DNA from: Pseudomonadota bacterium
GTDB taxonomy: Bacteria; Pseudomonadota; Gammaproteobacteria; Xanthomonadales; Rhodanobacteraceae
Reading direction: 5' to 3'
DNA: 55,814 nucleotides
Assembly (NCBI GenBank): GCA_018241365.1
Contig: JAFEDX010000222.1
Span: forward strand, 1-55,814
The notes below the pieces were generated by a model. It saw only the letters and a list, made by a program, of their open reading frames with translations. It ran no database searches and was not told the DNA's origin. The position numbers and the translations under genes are program-made. This document shows positions 1-7,531 of this stretch, piece after piece. Every line of letters starts with the position of its first letter. Position 1 is the stretch's first letter.

Positions 1-385
1 AGGGCTCCAGCATCCAGTAATGCTGCGGCAACGCGTCAAGCGCCTGCAGCTCCAGCAGGCAATCGCGTGCGAACGCGCCGCTGCCGCCACCGAGTTGGAA
101 CCACGTGGCGCCGGCGCCGCAGGCTTTCAGCGCGGGCGCCAGCGCACGCGCGACGCAACGCGCGAACACGGGCCCCAGCTCCGGCGCGGTCACGAAGTCG
201 CCGGCCTTGCCGAATTTCAACCGACCGGCGCTGTAGTAACCCAGGCCCGGGGTGTACAGGCAGCGCTCCATGAAGCGCGCGAAAGACACCGGTCCGGACG
301 CGGCGATTTCCCGGCGAATCTCGCCCGCCAGCCGCGCCGAATGCGCGGCTTCTTCGGCAGAGGGTTCAGGCAGTGTCGTGTCCAT
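1..385 (-). CDS. SAM-dependent methyltransferase, MidA/NDUFAF7-like, C-terminus cut by window edge
   Basis: Reading the minus strand from the ATG at 385 gives an open frame of 128 codons that runs off the left edge. The N-terminal part contains SFARFMERCLYTPGLGYY, followed by GDFVTAPELGPVFARCVARAL and then GGGSGAFARDCL. This order, with the phrase ending in GLGYY, the FVTAPE phrase and a glycine-rich SAM-binding loop, is typical of the MidA/NDUFAF7 (DUF185) methyltransferase family, which in mitochondria methylates a complex I subunit. The substrate in bacteria is unclear. The loop reads GGGSG where the family usually has GAGSG. It is divergent from the pteridine reductase gene, with 64 bases between the starts. 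Only about a third of the expected protein is visible, so the family call is moderately secure and the function is not. Confidence 0.75.
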   Translation of the reverse strand, partial: MDTTLPEPSAEEAAHSARLAGEIRREIAASGPVSFARFMERCLYTPGLGYYSAGRLKFGKAGDFVTAPELGPVFARCVARALAPALKACGAGATWFQLGGGSGAFARDCLLELQALDALPQHYWMLEP

Positions 386-449
386 GCTGGCGGTTTCGTC
401 GCGGTTGCGGCAGGCTGCAGGCCGTGCAGCATAACGTGGGGCCGCGAAC

Positions 450-1193
450 ATGACCGAAACCCGCCATCCCGTCGCACTCGTCACCGGCGCCGCCCGCCGG
501 ATCGGTGCGGTGATCGCGCGCACGCTGCACGCTGCCGGTTACGACCTGGCCCTGCACTGCCGGCATTCGCGCAGCGAACTGGATGAGCTGATCGCGGAAC
601 TGGAAGCGCGGCGTGCGGGTTCGACGCTGGCGCTGCAGGCTGATCTCGCGGATGCCAGGCAGTTGCCCGGTTTGATCGACGCGACCCTCGCGCATTTTGG
701 CCGGCTGGATGCGCTGGTCAACAATGCTTCGCTGTTCCGTGCGACCCCGCTCGGCGGCATCACGCCTGAGCAGTGGGACGAATTGTTCACCGTCAACGCC
801 CGCGCGCCGCTGCTGTTGGCGCAAGCCGCGGCGCCGCACCTGCGCGAACGGCAAGGCTGCATCGTCAACATCACCGACATCTATGCCGAACGTCCGCTGG
901 CGCAACACGCCGTGTACGCGATGAGCAAGGCCGCACTTAGGATGGCGACGCTCATGCTGGCGCAGGAACTCGGCCCCGAGGTGCGGGTGAACGCGGTCGC
1001 GCCCGGCAACGTGCTGGCGTCGGAGAACGCCATCAAGGCGGAAACGCTGGAAGACGTGGTGCGCGGCACCGCGCTGCACCGGCGCGGCACTCCAGGCGAC
1101 GTCGCGGACGCGGTGTTGTGGCTGGTCCGCGATGCCCATTACGTCACCGGGCAAACGATCCGCGTGGATGGGGGGCGCATACTCGGCGTATGA
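450..1193 (+). CDS. pteridine reductase, short-chain dehydrogenase/reductase family
   Basis: This 247-residue SDR protein carries TGAARRIG at residues 12-19. The Arg in that glycine-rich motif is characteristic of pteridine reductases (PTR1/FolM type), which prefer NADPH. NNAS follows at 91-94, an Asp at 143 takes the place of the usual SDR catalytic Ser, and the catalytic pair Tyr156 and Lys160 lies in YAMSK. The Asp-Tyr-Lys set matches PTR1 enzymes, which reduce biopterin, dihydropterin or dihydrofolate to the tetrahydro level in the cytoplasm. The folate genes folB and folK lie about 1 kb downstream on the other strand, which supports a pterin role. The true substrate, dihydromonapterin versus dihydrofolate, cannot be read from sequence. 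Confidence 0.88.
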   Translation: MTETRHPVALVTGAARRIGAVIARTLHAAGYDLALHCRHSRSELDELIAELEARRAGSTLALQADLADARQLPGLIDATLAHFGRLDALVNNASLFRATPLGGITPEQWDELFTVNARAPLLLAQAAAPHLRERQGCIVNITDIYAERPLAQHAVYAMSKAALRMATLMLAQELGPEVRVNAVAPGNVLASENAIKAETLEDVVRGTALHRRGTPGDVADAVLWLVRDAHYVTGQTIRVDGGRILGV

Positions 1194-1281
1194 GCCTTGC
1201 CTGAAGCCGCGTCCGGCGTGCCTTGAGCCTGCCGCGCCGCGCCGACATTGTGGTCACCCGTGTGCCGGCGAAGGAATCTTG

Positions 1282-1953
1282 ATGAACGCATCCGTGCCCA
1301 TACCCCGCAGCGAACCCTCGCAACGGATCGCGCACCAGATCCTCGATTTCCTGTCGCACATCCCGGCCAGCGACGAGCTGCCGCGCGAACACCCGCGTGC
1401 GCGCGCGGAAGCCATCGCGCTGGCGGCACGCCGCAAGGCTTTCCTCGCCTCGTCCTCGCTGGCGCTGCCGCCCGGGCCGCTGGGTTGGCTGACGGTGCTG
1501 CCGGAGCTGGTGACGATCTGGAAGATCCAGGCGCAGATGGTCGCCGACATCGCGGCTGCCTGCGGCCGGCACGCCACGCTGACGCGCGAACAGATGCTGT
1601 ATTGCCTGTTCCGGCACGCGGCCTCGCAAGCGGTGCGCGACCTCGCCGTGCGCGCCGGGCAGCGTTGGATCGTGCACGCCGCGACCACCCACGCGATCCG
1701 CAGCATCGCCGAGCGCATCGGCATCAAGCTGTCCGAACGCGCACTCGGCAGTTCGCTGGCACGCATGCTGCCGGTGGCCGGCGCGCTCGGCGTCGGCGCC
1801 TATGCGTGGTACGACACCCGCCAGGTCGCGCGCACCGCGATCGCGATGTTCACCCACGAGGTCGAATTCATTCCCGCCGATCGCAGCATCGAGGTGCCCG
1901 TGCAGCGCGTCGAGCGTGATCGCGCGCAGGCTGCGCGCGAAGCGGGGTTGTAG
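1282..1953 (+). CDS. conserved protein, possibly EcsC family
   Basis: A 223-residue protein. The start is the ATG at 1282, chosen because AAGGA lies 6 bases upstream and the frame further upstream overlaps the end of the pteridine reductase gene. The central part (residues about 55-95) is hydrophobic with the pattern LPPGPLGWLTVLPELVTIWKIQ followed by an Ala-rich helix, and a second small-residue stretch, MLPVAGALGVGAYAWYDT, occurs near residue 160. This layout resembles EcsC-family proteins (a Gly/Ala-rich region followed by helices), whose molecular role is poorly known. No catalytic motif is seen. It is convergent with folK, with 14 bases between the stop codons. The family call is tentative. 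Confidence 0.6.
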   Translation: MNASVPIPRSEPSQRIAHQILDFLSHIPASDELPREHPRARAEAIALAARRKAFLASSSLALPPGPLGWLTVLPELVTIWKIQAQMVADIAAACGRHATLTREQMLYCLFRHAASQAVRDLAVRAGQRWIVHAATTHAIRSIAERIGIKLSERALGSSLARMLPVAGALGVGAYAWYDTRQVARTAIAMFTHEVEFIPADRSIEVPVQRVERDRAQAAREAGL

Positions 1954-1967
1954 GCGCCACGACGGCT

Positions 1968-2369
1968 TCAGGCGTCGATGCGGATGCCGGCTTCGCGCAG
2001 CAACTGCGGCACGGGCGATTGCCCGAGGTCGCCCTTTTCGATCGCATGCCGGTCGGCCAGCCAGCGCCCGCCGTCGCGGCAGGCCAGCAGGTCAATGTCG
2101 ATCGCCACGCGCCCGCTGCCGTGCACGCGGCCCAGTTCGTGTTCGATGCGCTTGAGGTTCCCGACCAGCACCTCGCGATCCAGACTGGATTCCAGCGTTG
2201 CCAGCGCGTTGTAGTAATCCGGCACGCGTGCGCCGCCATGCGCCGGCAGCCGCAGGATCGCGGTGACAAGCGCCGCGGGTCCCAACGCACGCAAGGCCGC
2301 CAATGCCGCATGCACGCGCTCGTTACTGTCGAAATTCGAGCCCAGCAACAAAAGCCAGATGCGGGGCAT
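1968..2369 (-). CDS. folK: FolK-like 6-hydroxymethyl-7,8-dihydropterin pyrophosphokinase, short form
   Basis: A 133-residue protein beginning MPRIWLLLLGSNFDSNERV. The LGSN motif near the start, the ADYYN-like segment (VPDYYNALATLES), the helix LVGNLKRIEHELGR, and RVAIDIDLL near residue 95 are HPPK hallmarks. FolK transfers pyrophosphate from ATP to 6-hydroxymethyl-7,8-dihydropterin in cytoplasmic folate synthesis. The protein is shorter than the usual 155-165 residues because the C-terminal part after the DIDLL motif is reduced to about 35 residues. The start at 2369 lies 1 base after the folB stop, so the two are translationally coupled. A longer in-frame reading upstream would run inside folB and is rejected. 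Activity of the short form is likely but unproven. Confidence 0.82.
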   Translation of the reverse strand: MPRIWLLLLGSNFDSNERVHAALAALRALGPAALVTAILRLPAHGGARVPDYYNALATLESSLDREVLVGNLKRIEHELGRVHGSGRVAIDIDLLACRDGGRWLADRHAIEKGDLGQSPVPQLLREAGIRIDA

Positions 2370-2370
2370 G

Positions 2371-2730
2371 TCAGGCGTGTCTCTGGACACGCACGCCGAC
2401 ATGGCGGCAGCCCAGCGCTTGCGACGCGGCAGGTTTGTCGAGGCGCAGATCGATGCTGCGGATGGCCGGGAATTGCCGCTGCAACATCGCGCAACAGGCC
2501 TCGGCAAGCTCTTCCAGCAAGCCGCAATCGAAGTCTGCGACGAAGGCTTTGAGCGCGGCGACAACCGCGGCGTAATCGAGCGTGTCGTCGATGCGTCCGC
2601 TGGCGGCAGGTTTGGCGTTGTCGAAGCCGAGCTCCAGGTCCATCACCACGGGCTGGCGCGCAGCGTGCTCGCCAGCGTAGATGCCGATCAGGGTTTCGAC
2701 GGCCAGGCCTTCGATGAAAACCCGGTCCAT
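2371..2730 (-). CDS. folB: dihydroneopterin aldolase FolB
   Basis: A 119-residue protein, the normal length for FolB. It opens with MDRVFIEGLAVETLIGIYAGE, the typical N-terminus in which the Glu after IGIY contacts the pterin, and contains the conserved Lys in LRLDKPAA near residue 99. FolB cleaves 7,8-dihydroneopterin to 6-hydroxymethyl-7,8-dihydropterin and glycolaldehyde and can epimerise the substrate. It acts in the cytoplasm as an octamer in known members. The gene sits 2 bases downstream of tsaD and 1 base upstream of folK on the minus strand, so tsaD-folB-folK form a tight unit, and FolB feeds FolK directly in the pathway. A longer upstream reading runs within tsaD and is not used. 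Confidence 0.92.
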   Translation of the reverse strand: MDRVFIEGLAVETLIGIYAGEHAARQPVVMDLELGFDNAKPAASGRIDDTLDYAAVVAALKAFVADFDCGLLEELAEACCAMLQRQFPAIRSIDLRLDKPAASQALGCRHVGVRVQRHA

Positions 2731-2732
2731 GC

Positions 2733-3770
2733 CTAGGCCACTTCCGGCAATGACTGCAAATCCCAGCGCGGTTGCACGCGGATCTCGGGACCGGTGTGTT
2801 GGCCCGCGGCCAGCCGGATCGAACCGGCCAGCGCAATCATGGCGCCGTTGTCGGTGCAGAACGCGAGGCGCGGGAAGTAGGTCTGGAAACCTTCCCGCTG
2901 CCCGGCCGCCGCGAGCTGCGCACGCAGGCGCTGGTTGGCGCCGACGCCGCCCGACACCACCAGCCGCTGGTAACCGGTGGCGGCGAGGGCACGCCGGCAC
3001 TTCACCGCCAGCGTTTCCACGATGGCTTCCTCGAAGCCACGCGCGATGCTGGCGCGGGTGGAATTGGCCTTGTCGCAATCGCGCCACGCCAGCAGCACCT
3101 GGGTCTTGAGTCCGGAAAAACTCATGTCGAGGCCGGGCCGGTCGGTCATCGGACGTGAAAAGTGGAAGGCTTTCGGATCGCCGGTTTCGGCCAGCTTCGC
3201 CAGCGCCGGCCCGCCCGGATAGGGCAGGCCCAGCAGCTTGGCGGTCTTGTCGAAGGCCTCGCCGGCGGCGTCATCGAGGGTGTCGCCAAGGATGGTGTAA
3301 CTGCCGATCCTGTCCACGCCGACCAGCAGTGAATGCCCACCCGACACCAGCAATGCCACGAACGGCGGGACCAGCGGTTCGGTGCCGGGAGCGGGTTCTT
3401 CCAATAGCGGTGCCAGCAAATGTCCTTCCATGTGGTGGATGCCGATGGCGGGCACCTCCAAAGCCCACGCCAGCGAGCGCGCCACCGACGCGCCGACCAG
3501 CAGTGCGCCGATCAGGCCGGGACCAGCGGTATAGGCCACCGCCGAAAGGTCGGAAACCTTCAGGCCGGCGTCGCCAAGTGTCTGGTGCAAAAGGGGAAGC
3601 AGCTTGCGCACATGGTCGCGGCTGGCCAGTTCCGGGACCACGCCGCCGTACTCGGCGTGCAGCTTGATCTGGGAATACAGGGCGTGCGCCAGCAGGCCGC
3701 GGCCGGGTTCATAGACGGCGACCCCGGTTTCGTCGCAGGAGCTTTCGATGCCCAGCACCGGGCCAATCAT
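2733..3770 (-). CDS. tsaD: tRNA N6-adenosine threonylcarbamoyltransferase TsaD
   Basis: From the ATG at 3770 the product is 345 residues, close to the family norm. It opens [20 protein letters not shown] and carries the metal-binding HMEGH motif, [10 protein letters not shown], the [13 protein letters not shown] stretch and DNGAMIA near the C-terminus. TsaD, with TsaB, TsaC and TsaE, makes the t6A modification at position 37 of ANN-decoding tRNAs and is essential in most bacteria. In-frame ATGs at 3836 and 3845 would add 22 or 25 residues made of five-residue units ([20 protein letters not shown]) encoded by a 15-bp tandem repeat. I favour 3770 because it matches homologue N-termini, but neither choice has a clear Shine-Dalgarno sequence. 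It is divergent from rpsU. Confidence 0.93.
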   Translation of the reverse strand: MIGPVLGIESSCDETGVAVYEPGRGLLAHALYSQIKLHAEYGGVVPELASRDHVRKLLPLLHQTLGDAGLKVSDLSAVAYTAGPGLIGALLVGASVARSLAWALEVPAIGIHHMEGHLLAPLLEEPAPGTEPLVPPFVALLVSGGHSLLVGVDRIGSYTILGDTLDDAAGEAFDKTAKLLGLPYPGGPALAKLAETGDPKAFHFSRPMTDRPGLDMSFSGLKTQVLLAWRDCDKANSTRASIARGFEEAIVETLAVKCRRALAATGYQRLVVSGGVGANQRLRAQLAAAGQREGFQTYFPRLAFCTDNGAMIALAGSIRLAAGQHTGPEIRVQPRWDLQSLPEVA

Positions 3771-3777
3771 CGGCCGT

Positions 3778-3837
3778 TTTGAATCTGCCCCATTTGAACC
3801 GGGCCTCTTTGAACCGGGCCCCTTTGAATCGGTCATG
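3778..3837. repeat. four tandem copies of a 15-bp unit
   Basis: Units start at 3778, 3793, 3808 and 3823. They read TTTGAATCTGCCCCA, TTTGAACCGGGCCTC, TTTGAACCGGGCCCC and TTTGAATCGGTCATG. The period is exactly 15, so on the minus strand it codes in frame for a 5-residue repeat ahead of TsaD. The last unit supplies the -35 region of the rpsU promoter. Two further units of the same kind lie at 26007-26036, before nrdJb. Confidence 0.85.
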
Positions 3838-3853
3838 GAAGTCACGCTATAAT
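3824..3853 (+). promoter_or_regulatory. rpsU promoter
   Basis: A perfect TATAAT lies at 3848-3853, with TTGAAT at 3824-3829 (four of six matches to the -35 consensus) and an 18-base spacer. It points to rpsU, whose ATG is 50 bases downstream of the -10. Such a strong promoter fits a ribosomal protein gene. Confidence 0.68.
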
Positions 3854-3902
3854 TCGCGGCTCACCCGCGCTTGAGCGGGACAGTTTACCAAGTGGAGCGT
3901 CC

Positions 3903-4118
3903 ATGCCCAGCGTCAAAGTCCGCGAGAACGAACCGTTCGAAATCGCCCTGCGTCGTTTCAAGCGCACCTGCGAGAAGGCCGGCGTGCTCGCCGAAACGCG
4001 CAAGCGCGAGTTTTACGAGAAGCCGACCCAGGAACGCAAGCGCAAGCGCGCCGCGGCAGTGAAACGCCACCTGCGCCGGGTTTCGCGCGAAGTCACGCGC
4101 CGCAAGCGCCTGTATTGA
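3903..4118 (+). CDS. rpsU: 30S ribosomal protein bS21
   Basis: This is a 71-residue, Arg/Lys-rich protein beginning [27 protein letters not shown], the diagnostic bS21 sequence. The C-terminal tail has [14 protein letters not shown]. bS21 is a small-subunit protein near the anti-Shine-Dalgarno end of 16S rRNA and takes part in initiation. The start is supported by GGAG 9 bases upstream. It is followed by yqeY with a hairpin between them. In many proteobacteria rpsU leads to dnaG-rpoD; here yqeY follows and dnaG is not visible within the next genes. Confidence 0.97.
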   Translation: MPSVKVRENEPFEIALRRFKRTCEKAGVLAETRKREFYEKPTQERKRKRAAAVKRHLRRVSREVTRRKRLY

Positions 4119-4158
4119 TCGGCGCCGCGCGCCGAGCAACGCTTCCATGCACATTGCG

Positions 4159-4189
4159 ACGGCCGGCCCCGCCCTGCGGTGCCGGCCGT
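4159..4189 (+). terminator. hairpin between rpsU and yqeY, possible attenuator
   Basis: The arms ACGGCCGGC (4159-4167) and GCCGGCCGT (4181-4189) pair perfectly over 9 bp with a 13-base loop. Only a weak T-run follows (TTCGCGTTT), so partial termination that lowers yqeY relative to rpsU is more likely than a full stop. This role is inferred. Confidence 0.45.
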
Positions 4190-4223
4190 TTCGCGTTTCC
4201 GGGATTTTGATTCGGAGGATTCC

Positions 4224-4673
4224 ATGAGCGATCTCAAGGCCCGCATCACCGAGGACATGAAGGCCGCGATGAAGGGCGGCGACAAGCCGCGCCTCGGCAC
4301 GATCCGGTTGATCCTCGCCGCGCTCAAGCAGCGCGAGGTGGATGAGCGCATCACGCTCACCGACGCCGACGTGCTGCAGGTATTGGAGAAGATGCTGAAG
4401 CAACGCCGCGATTCGATCACGCAATATGAAGCCGCGAAACGCGAGGACCTGGCGCAGCAGGAACGCTATGAGGTCGGCGTGATCGAGGCGTACCTGCCCG
4501 CGCAGGTGTCCGACGCCGAACTCGACGCATTGATCGCGCAATGCATTGCCGATTTGGGCGCCGCGTCACCCCGCGACATGGGCAAGGTGATGGCGCTGCT
4601 GAAGGAACGCGCAGCCGGGCGCGCCGACATGGGCGCACTCTCGCAACGCGTGAAGGCCAAACTCGCGGGTTGA
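4224..4673 (+). CDS. yqeY: GatB/YqeY domain protein
   Basis: A 149-residue protein with the YqeY pattern MSDLKARITEDMKAAMKGGDKPRLGTIRLILAALKQREVDER, then LEKMLKQRRDSITQYEAAKREDLAQQE and YLPAQVSDAEL. This is the helical tail domain shared with the GatB subunit of Asp/Glu-tRNA amidotransferase. The stand-alone proteins are thought to bind tRNA, but their job is not settled. The start at 4224 has CGGAGG just upstream; an earlier in-frame ATG at 4179 lies inside the rpsU hairpin and is rejected. It is probably cotranscribed with rpsU. The length is normal and no anomaly is seen. Confidence 0.93.
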   Translation: MSDLKARITEDMKAAMKGGDKPRLGTIRLILAALKQREVDERITLTDADVLQVLEKMLKQRRDSITQYEAAKREDLAQQERYEVGVIEAYLPAQVSDAELDALIAQCIADLGAASPRDMGKVMALLKERAAGRADMGALSQRVKAKLAG

Positions 4674-4759
4674 CGCCCGCGTTGCTGCACGGGCGCCGGC
4701 TGGAGCCAAGCGGTTGCTTCGCCGCGGCGCAAGGCACCCAAAGGATCCGGAAAGGATGC

Positions 4760-4786
4760 ACGCGCAAAATGCCGGTGCGCGTTTTT
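4760..4786 (+). terminator. rho-independent terminator after yqeY
   Basis: The arms ACGCGCA (4760-4766) and TGCGCGT (4776-4782) form a 7-bp stem with a 9-base loop, followed by TTTT. It lies 87 bases after the yqeY stop and closes the rpsU-yqeY unit before the exporter operon. Confidence 0.6.
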
Positions 4787-4847
4787 GCACGTGATCCTGC
4801 ACGGCCTGCGGATTCGATTTCGTTCGGCCGCTACACTGCCCCAACCC

Positions 4848-6407
4848 ATGCGCAGCCTGCCTCCCCGCCGCCGATGGATCCCCCGCACGCTGCTCGTGGC
4901 CGCGCTTGGCGCGGTGCTCGGCGCCTGCGTCAGCGTCAAGGTGCCGCCGCTGCCGCAAGGTGACCTGCCCGCGCACTGGCGCAACGCCACCCCCGGCCTC
5001 GGCCAGGCACCAGACCTCACCGGCTGGTGGAAACATTTCGACGATCCGGAACTGGATGCACTGGTCGAGCATGCCCTGCACGACAACCTCGACGTTGCCC
5101 AGGCGGCATGGAAACTGCGTGCGGCCCGCGCGCTGGAAGCCGCATCCGACACCACCTACAAGCCGCATCTCGGCTTCCAGACCATCGAACAACCCAACCC
5201 CCAGAACACCGCGAGCTATTTCCAGGCGGGCTTCGATGCGACGTGGGAGTTCGGGCTGTTCGGGCGCAGCGATGCCAACGCCCGCATCGCCGCGGCCAAC
5301 TCCGGCGCCGCTGCCGCCGAGTTGCAATCCGCGCGGGTTTCGCTGGTGGCGGAAGTCGTGCGCGAATACCTGCAATTGCGCGCGGAGCAACGCAGCGAGG
5401 CCCTGCTCGGCGACGCCGCCCGTGCCGCGCAGCGCAAGGTCGAGCTGTTGCGCGTGCAGGAACGCCTGCAACTTGCCTCGACCCTCGAAGTCGAGCAAGG
5501 CGTGGCCGCGGCGGCGAAGGCCGCGGCGCAACTCGCCGATCCGCGCGCGGCAATCGCACAACACGCGCAGGCCCTCGCCGTGCTGCTCGGCAAAAGCGAG
5601 CCCGACCCCGCGTGGCTGGTGGCGAAACCGCTGCCGAGACTGACGGCTGACAAGGTCACGTCCGTGCCCGCCGACCTGCTGCGCACGCGCCCGGAAATCC
5701 GTTATGCCGAGACCCAGGTGCTGCAGGCCGCCGGCGAGCTGGGCATCGCCAAGGCCGACCTGTATCCACGCCTCGCGCTCGGCAGCTCGCTGACCTTCGC
5801 CGCGCTGGTCAAGGGCCGTACGCGCCTCGGCGACGTCAACAACACCTTCGCGATCGGTCCGATCATCAACATCCCGCTGTTCGACTGGGGCCAGCGGCAC
5901 GCCGTACGCGACGCGCGCGAAAACCAGCTGCAGGCCACGCTGGCAGCGTACCGGCAGGCCGTGCTGCAAGGCGCGGCGGAAGTCGAAAGCGACCTCGCCG
6001 CCCTGCATGCGTCGGGCGAGAAGGTGCAACAGGCCAACGTCGCGGCCACCGCTTCGCACCACGCCCTCGACCTGAGCGAAAAATTGCGGGGCCTGGGCCA
6101 GGCCGACGCGCTGAACCTCGCCGATGCCAGGCTCGCATCCACCGACTCCGAACTCGACCGGGAACAGGCGCGCCTCGCGCATGGGCTCGCGTTTGTCGCC
6201 CTGTACAAGGCGCTCGGCGGCGCGCCACTCCCGGCAGCGGATCGCGGCGATGATCCGTCCACCAAGGCACAAGCGCCGGACGCTTCCCCTGCTCCCTCCG
6301 GGAAACAGTCGCCCGCAGGGCTGGATGAGGGCTCGCGCGAGCCCGAACGCTCACCCCGGCCCCTTTCCCCGCCGGAGAAGGGTTCAAAAAGTACGCCTTC
6401 ACCATGA
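4848..6407 (+). CDS. outer membrane efflux lipoprotein, NodT/TolC family
   Basis: From the ATG at 4848 the protein has 519 residues. The first 25 form a lipoprotein signal (MRSLPPRRRWIPRTLLVAALGAVLGAC, with lipobox LGAC). The rest shows the duplicated TolC fold: WWKHFDDPELDALVEHALHDNLDV early, and DLLRTRPEIRYAETQVLQAAGELGIAKADLYPRL at mid-length, the signature of NodT outer membrane factors. It forms the outer membrane channel for the ABC exporter encoded by the next three genes. The last 40 or so residues are Pro/Ser/Lys-rich and coded by a repeat element (6283-6393), so the tail is probably not functional. The stop overlaps the next start (ATGA). A TACACT box at 4832-4837 suggests a very short leader. 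Confidence 0.9.
   Translation: MRSLPPRRRWIPRTLLVAALGAVLGACVSVKVPPLPQGDLPAHWRNATPGLGQAPDLTGWWKHFDDPELDALVEHALHDNLDVAQAAWKLRAARALEAASDTTYKPHLGFQTIEQPNPQNTASYFQAGFDATWEFGLFGRSDANARIAAANSGAAAAELQSARVSLVAEVVREYLQLRAEQRSEALLGDAARAAQRKVELLRVQERLQLASTLEVEQGVAAAAKAAAQLADPRAAIAQHAQALAVLLGKSEPDPAWLVAKPLPRLTADKVTSVPADLLRTRPEIRYAETQVLQAAGELGIAKADLYPRLALGSSLTFAALVKGRTRLGDVNNTFAIGPIINIPLFDWGQRHAVRDARENQLQATLAAYRQAVLQGAAEVESDLAALHASGEKVQQANVAATASHHALDLSEKLRGLGQADALNLADARLASTDSELDREQARLAHGLAFVALYKALGGAPLPAADRGDDPSTKAQAPDASPAPSGKQSPAGLDEGSREPERSPRPLSPPEKGSKSTPSP
6283..6393. repeat. REP-like palindromic element inside the exporter operon
   Basis: The central perfect palindrome GGGCTCGCGCGAGCCC lies at 6330-6345. 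To its right is CCCTTTCCCCGCCGGAGAAGGG, a near-perfect hairpin of the common CCCTCWCCC...GGGAGAGGG type. To its left, on the other strand, is a similar block with CCCTCATCCAGCCC. Two outward-facing halves around a palindrome look like an extragenic repeat pair. It is read through as the C-terminal tail of the preceding gene and ends 10 bases before the permease start. Confidence 0.6.
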
Positions 6408-7531
6408 TCCCGCTCGCACGCAAAACCCTGATCCACGAATGGCGGCGTTTCCTGCCGGCCATGGTGGCGGTCGCATTCTCCGGCCTGCTGCTGCTGATGC
6501 AGGCGGCGCTGGTGTTCGGCATCTTCGGCTCGGCGGCGACTTACATCACCGCCTCCGATGCCGACCTGTGGGTCGGCTATCCCGGCACCCAGAGTATCGA
6601 ACTCGGCCGTCCGATCGGATCCGATGCGCGCACCGCGCTGCTGATGGATCCCGGCGTCGCGCGGGTCGAGCCGTTCGCATGGGTGGACGGCGACTGGCGC
6701 GGGCCGGCCGGCACCGGCGGCCTGTCGGTGTTCGTGTCGGGCATCGACACGCAACCCGATGGCATGATTTTTTCCGACGTGCTGACGCCGGCGCAGCGCA
6801 TGTCGCTCAAGGAGCCGTTCGCGGTGATCGTTGATCGTGCCGACCTGCCGAAACTCGGCGTGCCGATCGGGGGGCAGGCGCTGATCAATGGCGACCTGGT
6901 GCGCATCGTCGGCACCGCGCGTGGCATCCGTGCACTGGGCGGAGTGAACGTGGTGGCATCGCTGGATACCGCGCGCCGCTTGAGTATCGACGGCGGGGAC
7001 GGCCCCGACGTCGCCTATTACGTGGCGCAACTGAAACCGGGCGCCGATCCGGATGCGGTTGCCGAACGCATCAATCGTCACGCCCACGGTTACGCTGCGT
7101 GGACTGCTTCGAGCTTTGCCAGCCGCGCGGTGTTCTACTGGATGTTCCAGACCGGCGCGGGGCTCGGCGTGGTATTCCTCGCGGTGGTGGTGTTCATCGT
7201 CGGCGCCATCATCACCAGCCAGACCCTGATGGGCGCGATCGCCGGCTCGGTGCGCGAATACGCGACCCTGCAGGCGCTGGGCGTGAGCCTGGGGTCGCTC
7301 CGGCGCGTGGTCCTGAAGCAGGCCGCATGGATCGGCGTGTGCGGGCTCATCACCGGGATCGTGCTGAGCCTCGGCCTGATCGGACTCGCGACGTGGCAGG
7401 ACGTGCCGGTGCAGTTGAACTTCTCGGCGTGGATCCTGTGCGCGGTGCTGGTGATGGGCATCGCGCTGGTGTCCGGCGCCGCGGCGGTGCGGGTCTTGCG
7501 GAGCGCCGACCCGGCGTTGCTGCTGCGATGA
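6404..7531 (+). CDS. DevC-like ABC transporter permease
   Basis: A 375-residue FtsX/MacB-type permease. It has a transmembrane helix near residues 15-40, a large periplasmic part (about 45-245), and three C-terminal helices (about 255-280, 305-330, 345-365). The stretch between the helices, GSVREYATLQALGVSLGSLRRVVLKQA, is the coupling segment typical of this family. Such permeases do not form a classical pore but drive efflux through a periplasmic adaptor by a bellows-like motion; this is known for MacB and inferred here. The start overlaps the upstream stop (ATGA) and the end overlaps the ATPase start. The operon order, outer membrane factor-permease-ATPase-adaptor, resembles DevBCA glycolipid or lipid exporters. 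The substrate is unknown. Confidence 0.88.
   Translation: MIPLARKTLIHEWRRFLPAMVAVAFSGLLLLMQAALVFGIFGSAATYITASDADLWVGYPGTQSIELGRPIGSDARTALLMDPGVARVEPFAWVDGDWRGPAGTGGLSVFVSGIDTQPDGMIFSDVLTPAQRMSLKEPFAVIVDRADLPKLGVPIGGQALINGDLVRIVGTARGIRALGGVNVVASLDTARRLSIDGGDGPDVAYYVAQLKPGADPDAVAERINRHAHGYAAWTASSFASRAVFYWMFQTGAGLGVVFLAVVVFIVGAIITSQTLMGAIAGSVREYATLQALGVSLGSLRRVVLKQAAWIGVCGLITGIVLSLGLIGLATWQDVPVQLNFSAWILCAVLVMGIALVSGAAAVRVLRSADPALLLR

Noticed and set aside
20-1154. Several open frames (20-586 plus, 366-1154 minus, 539-880 minus) at the left end
   Set aside because: They are shadow frames of the methyltransferase and pteridine reductase genes, Arg/Ala-rich with no domain, as expected in GC-rich DNA.
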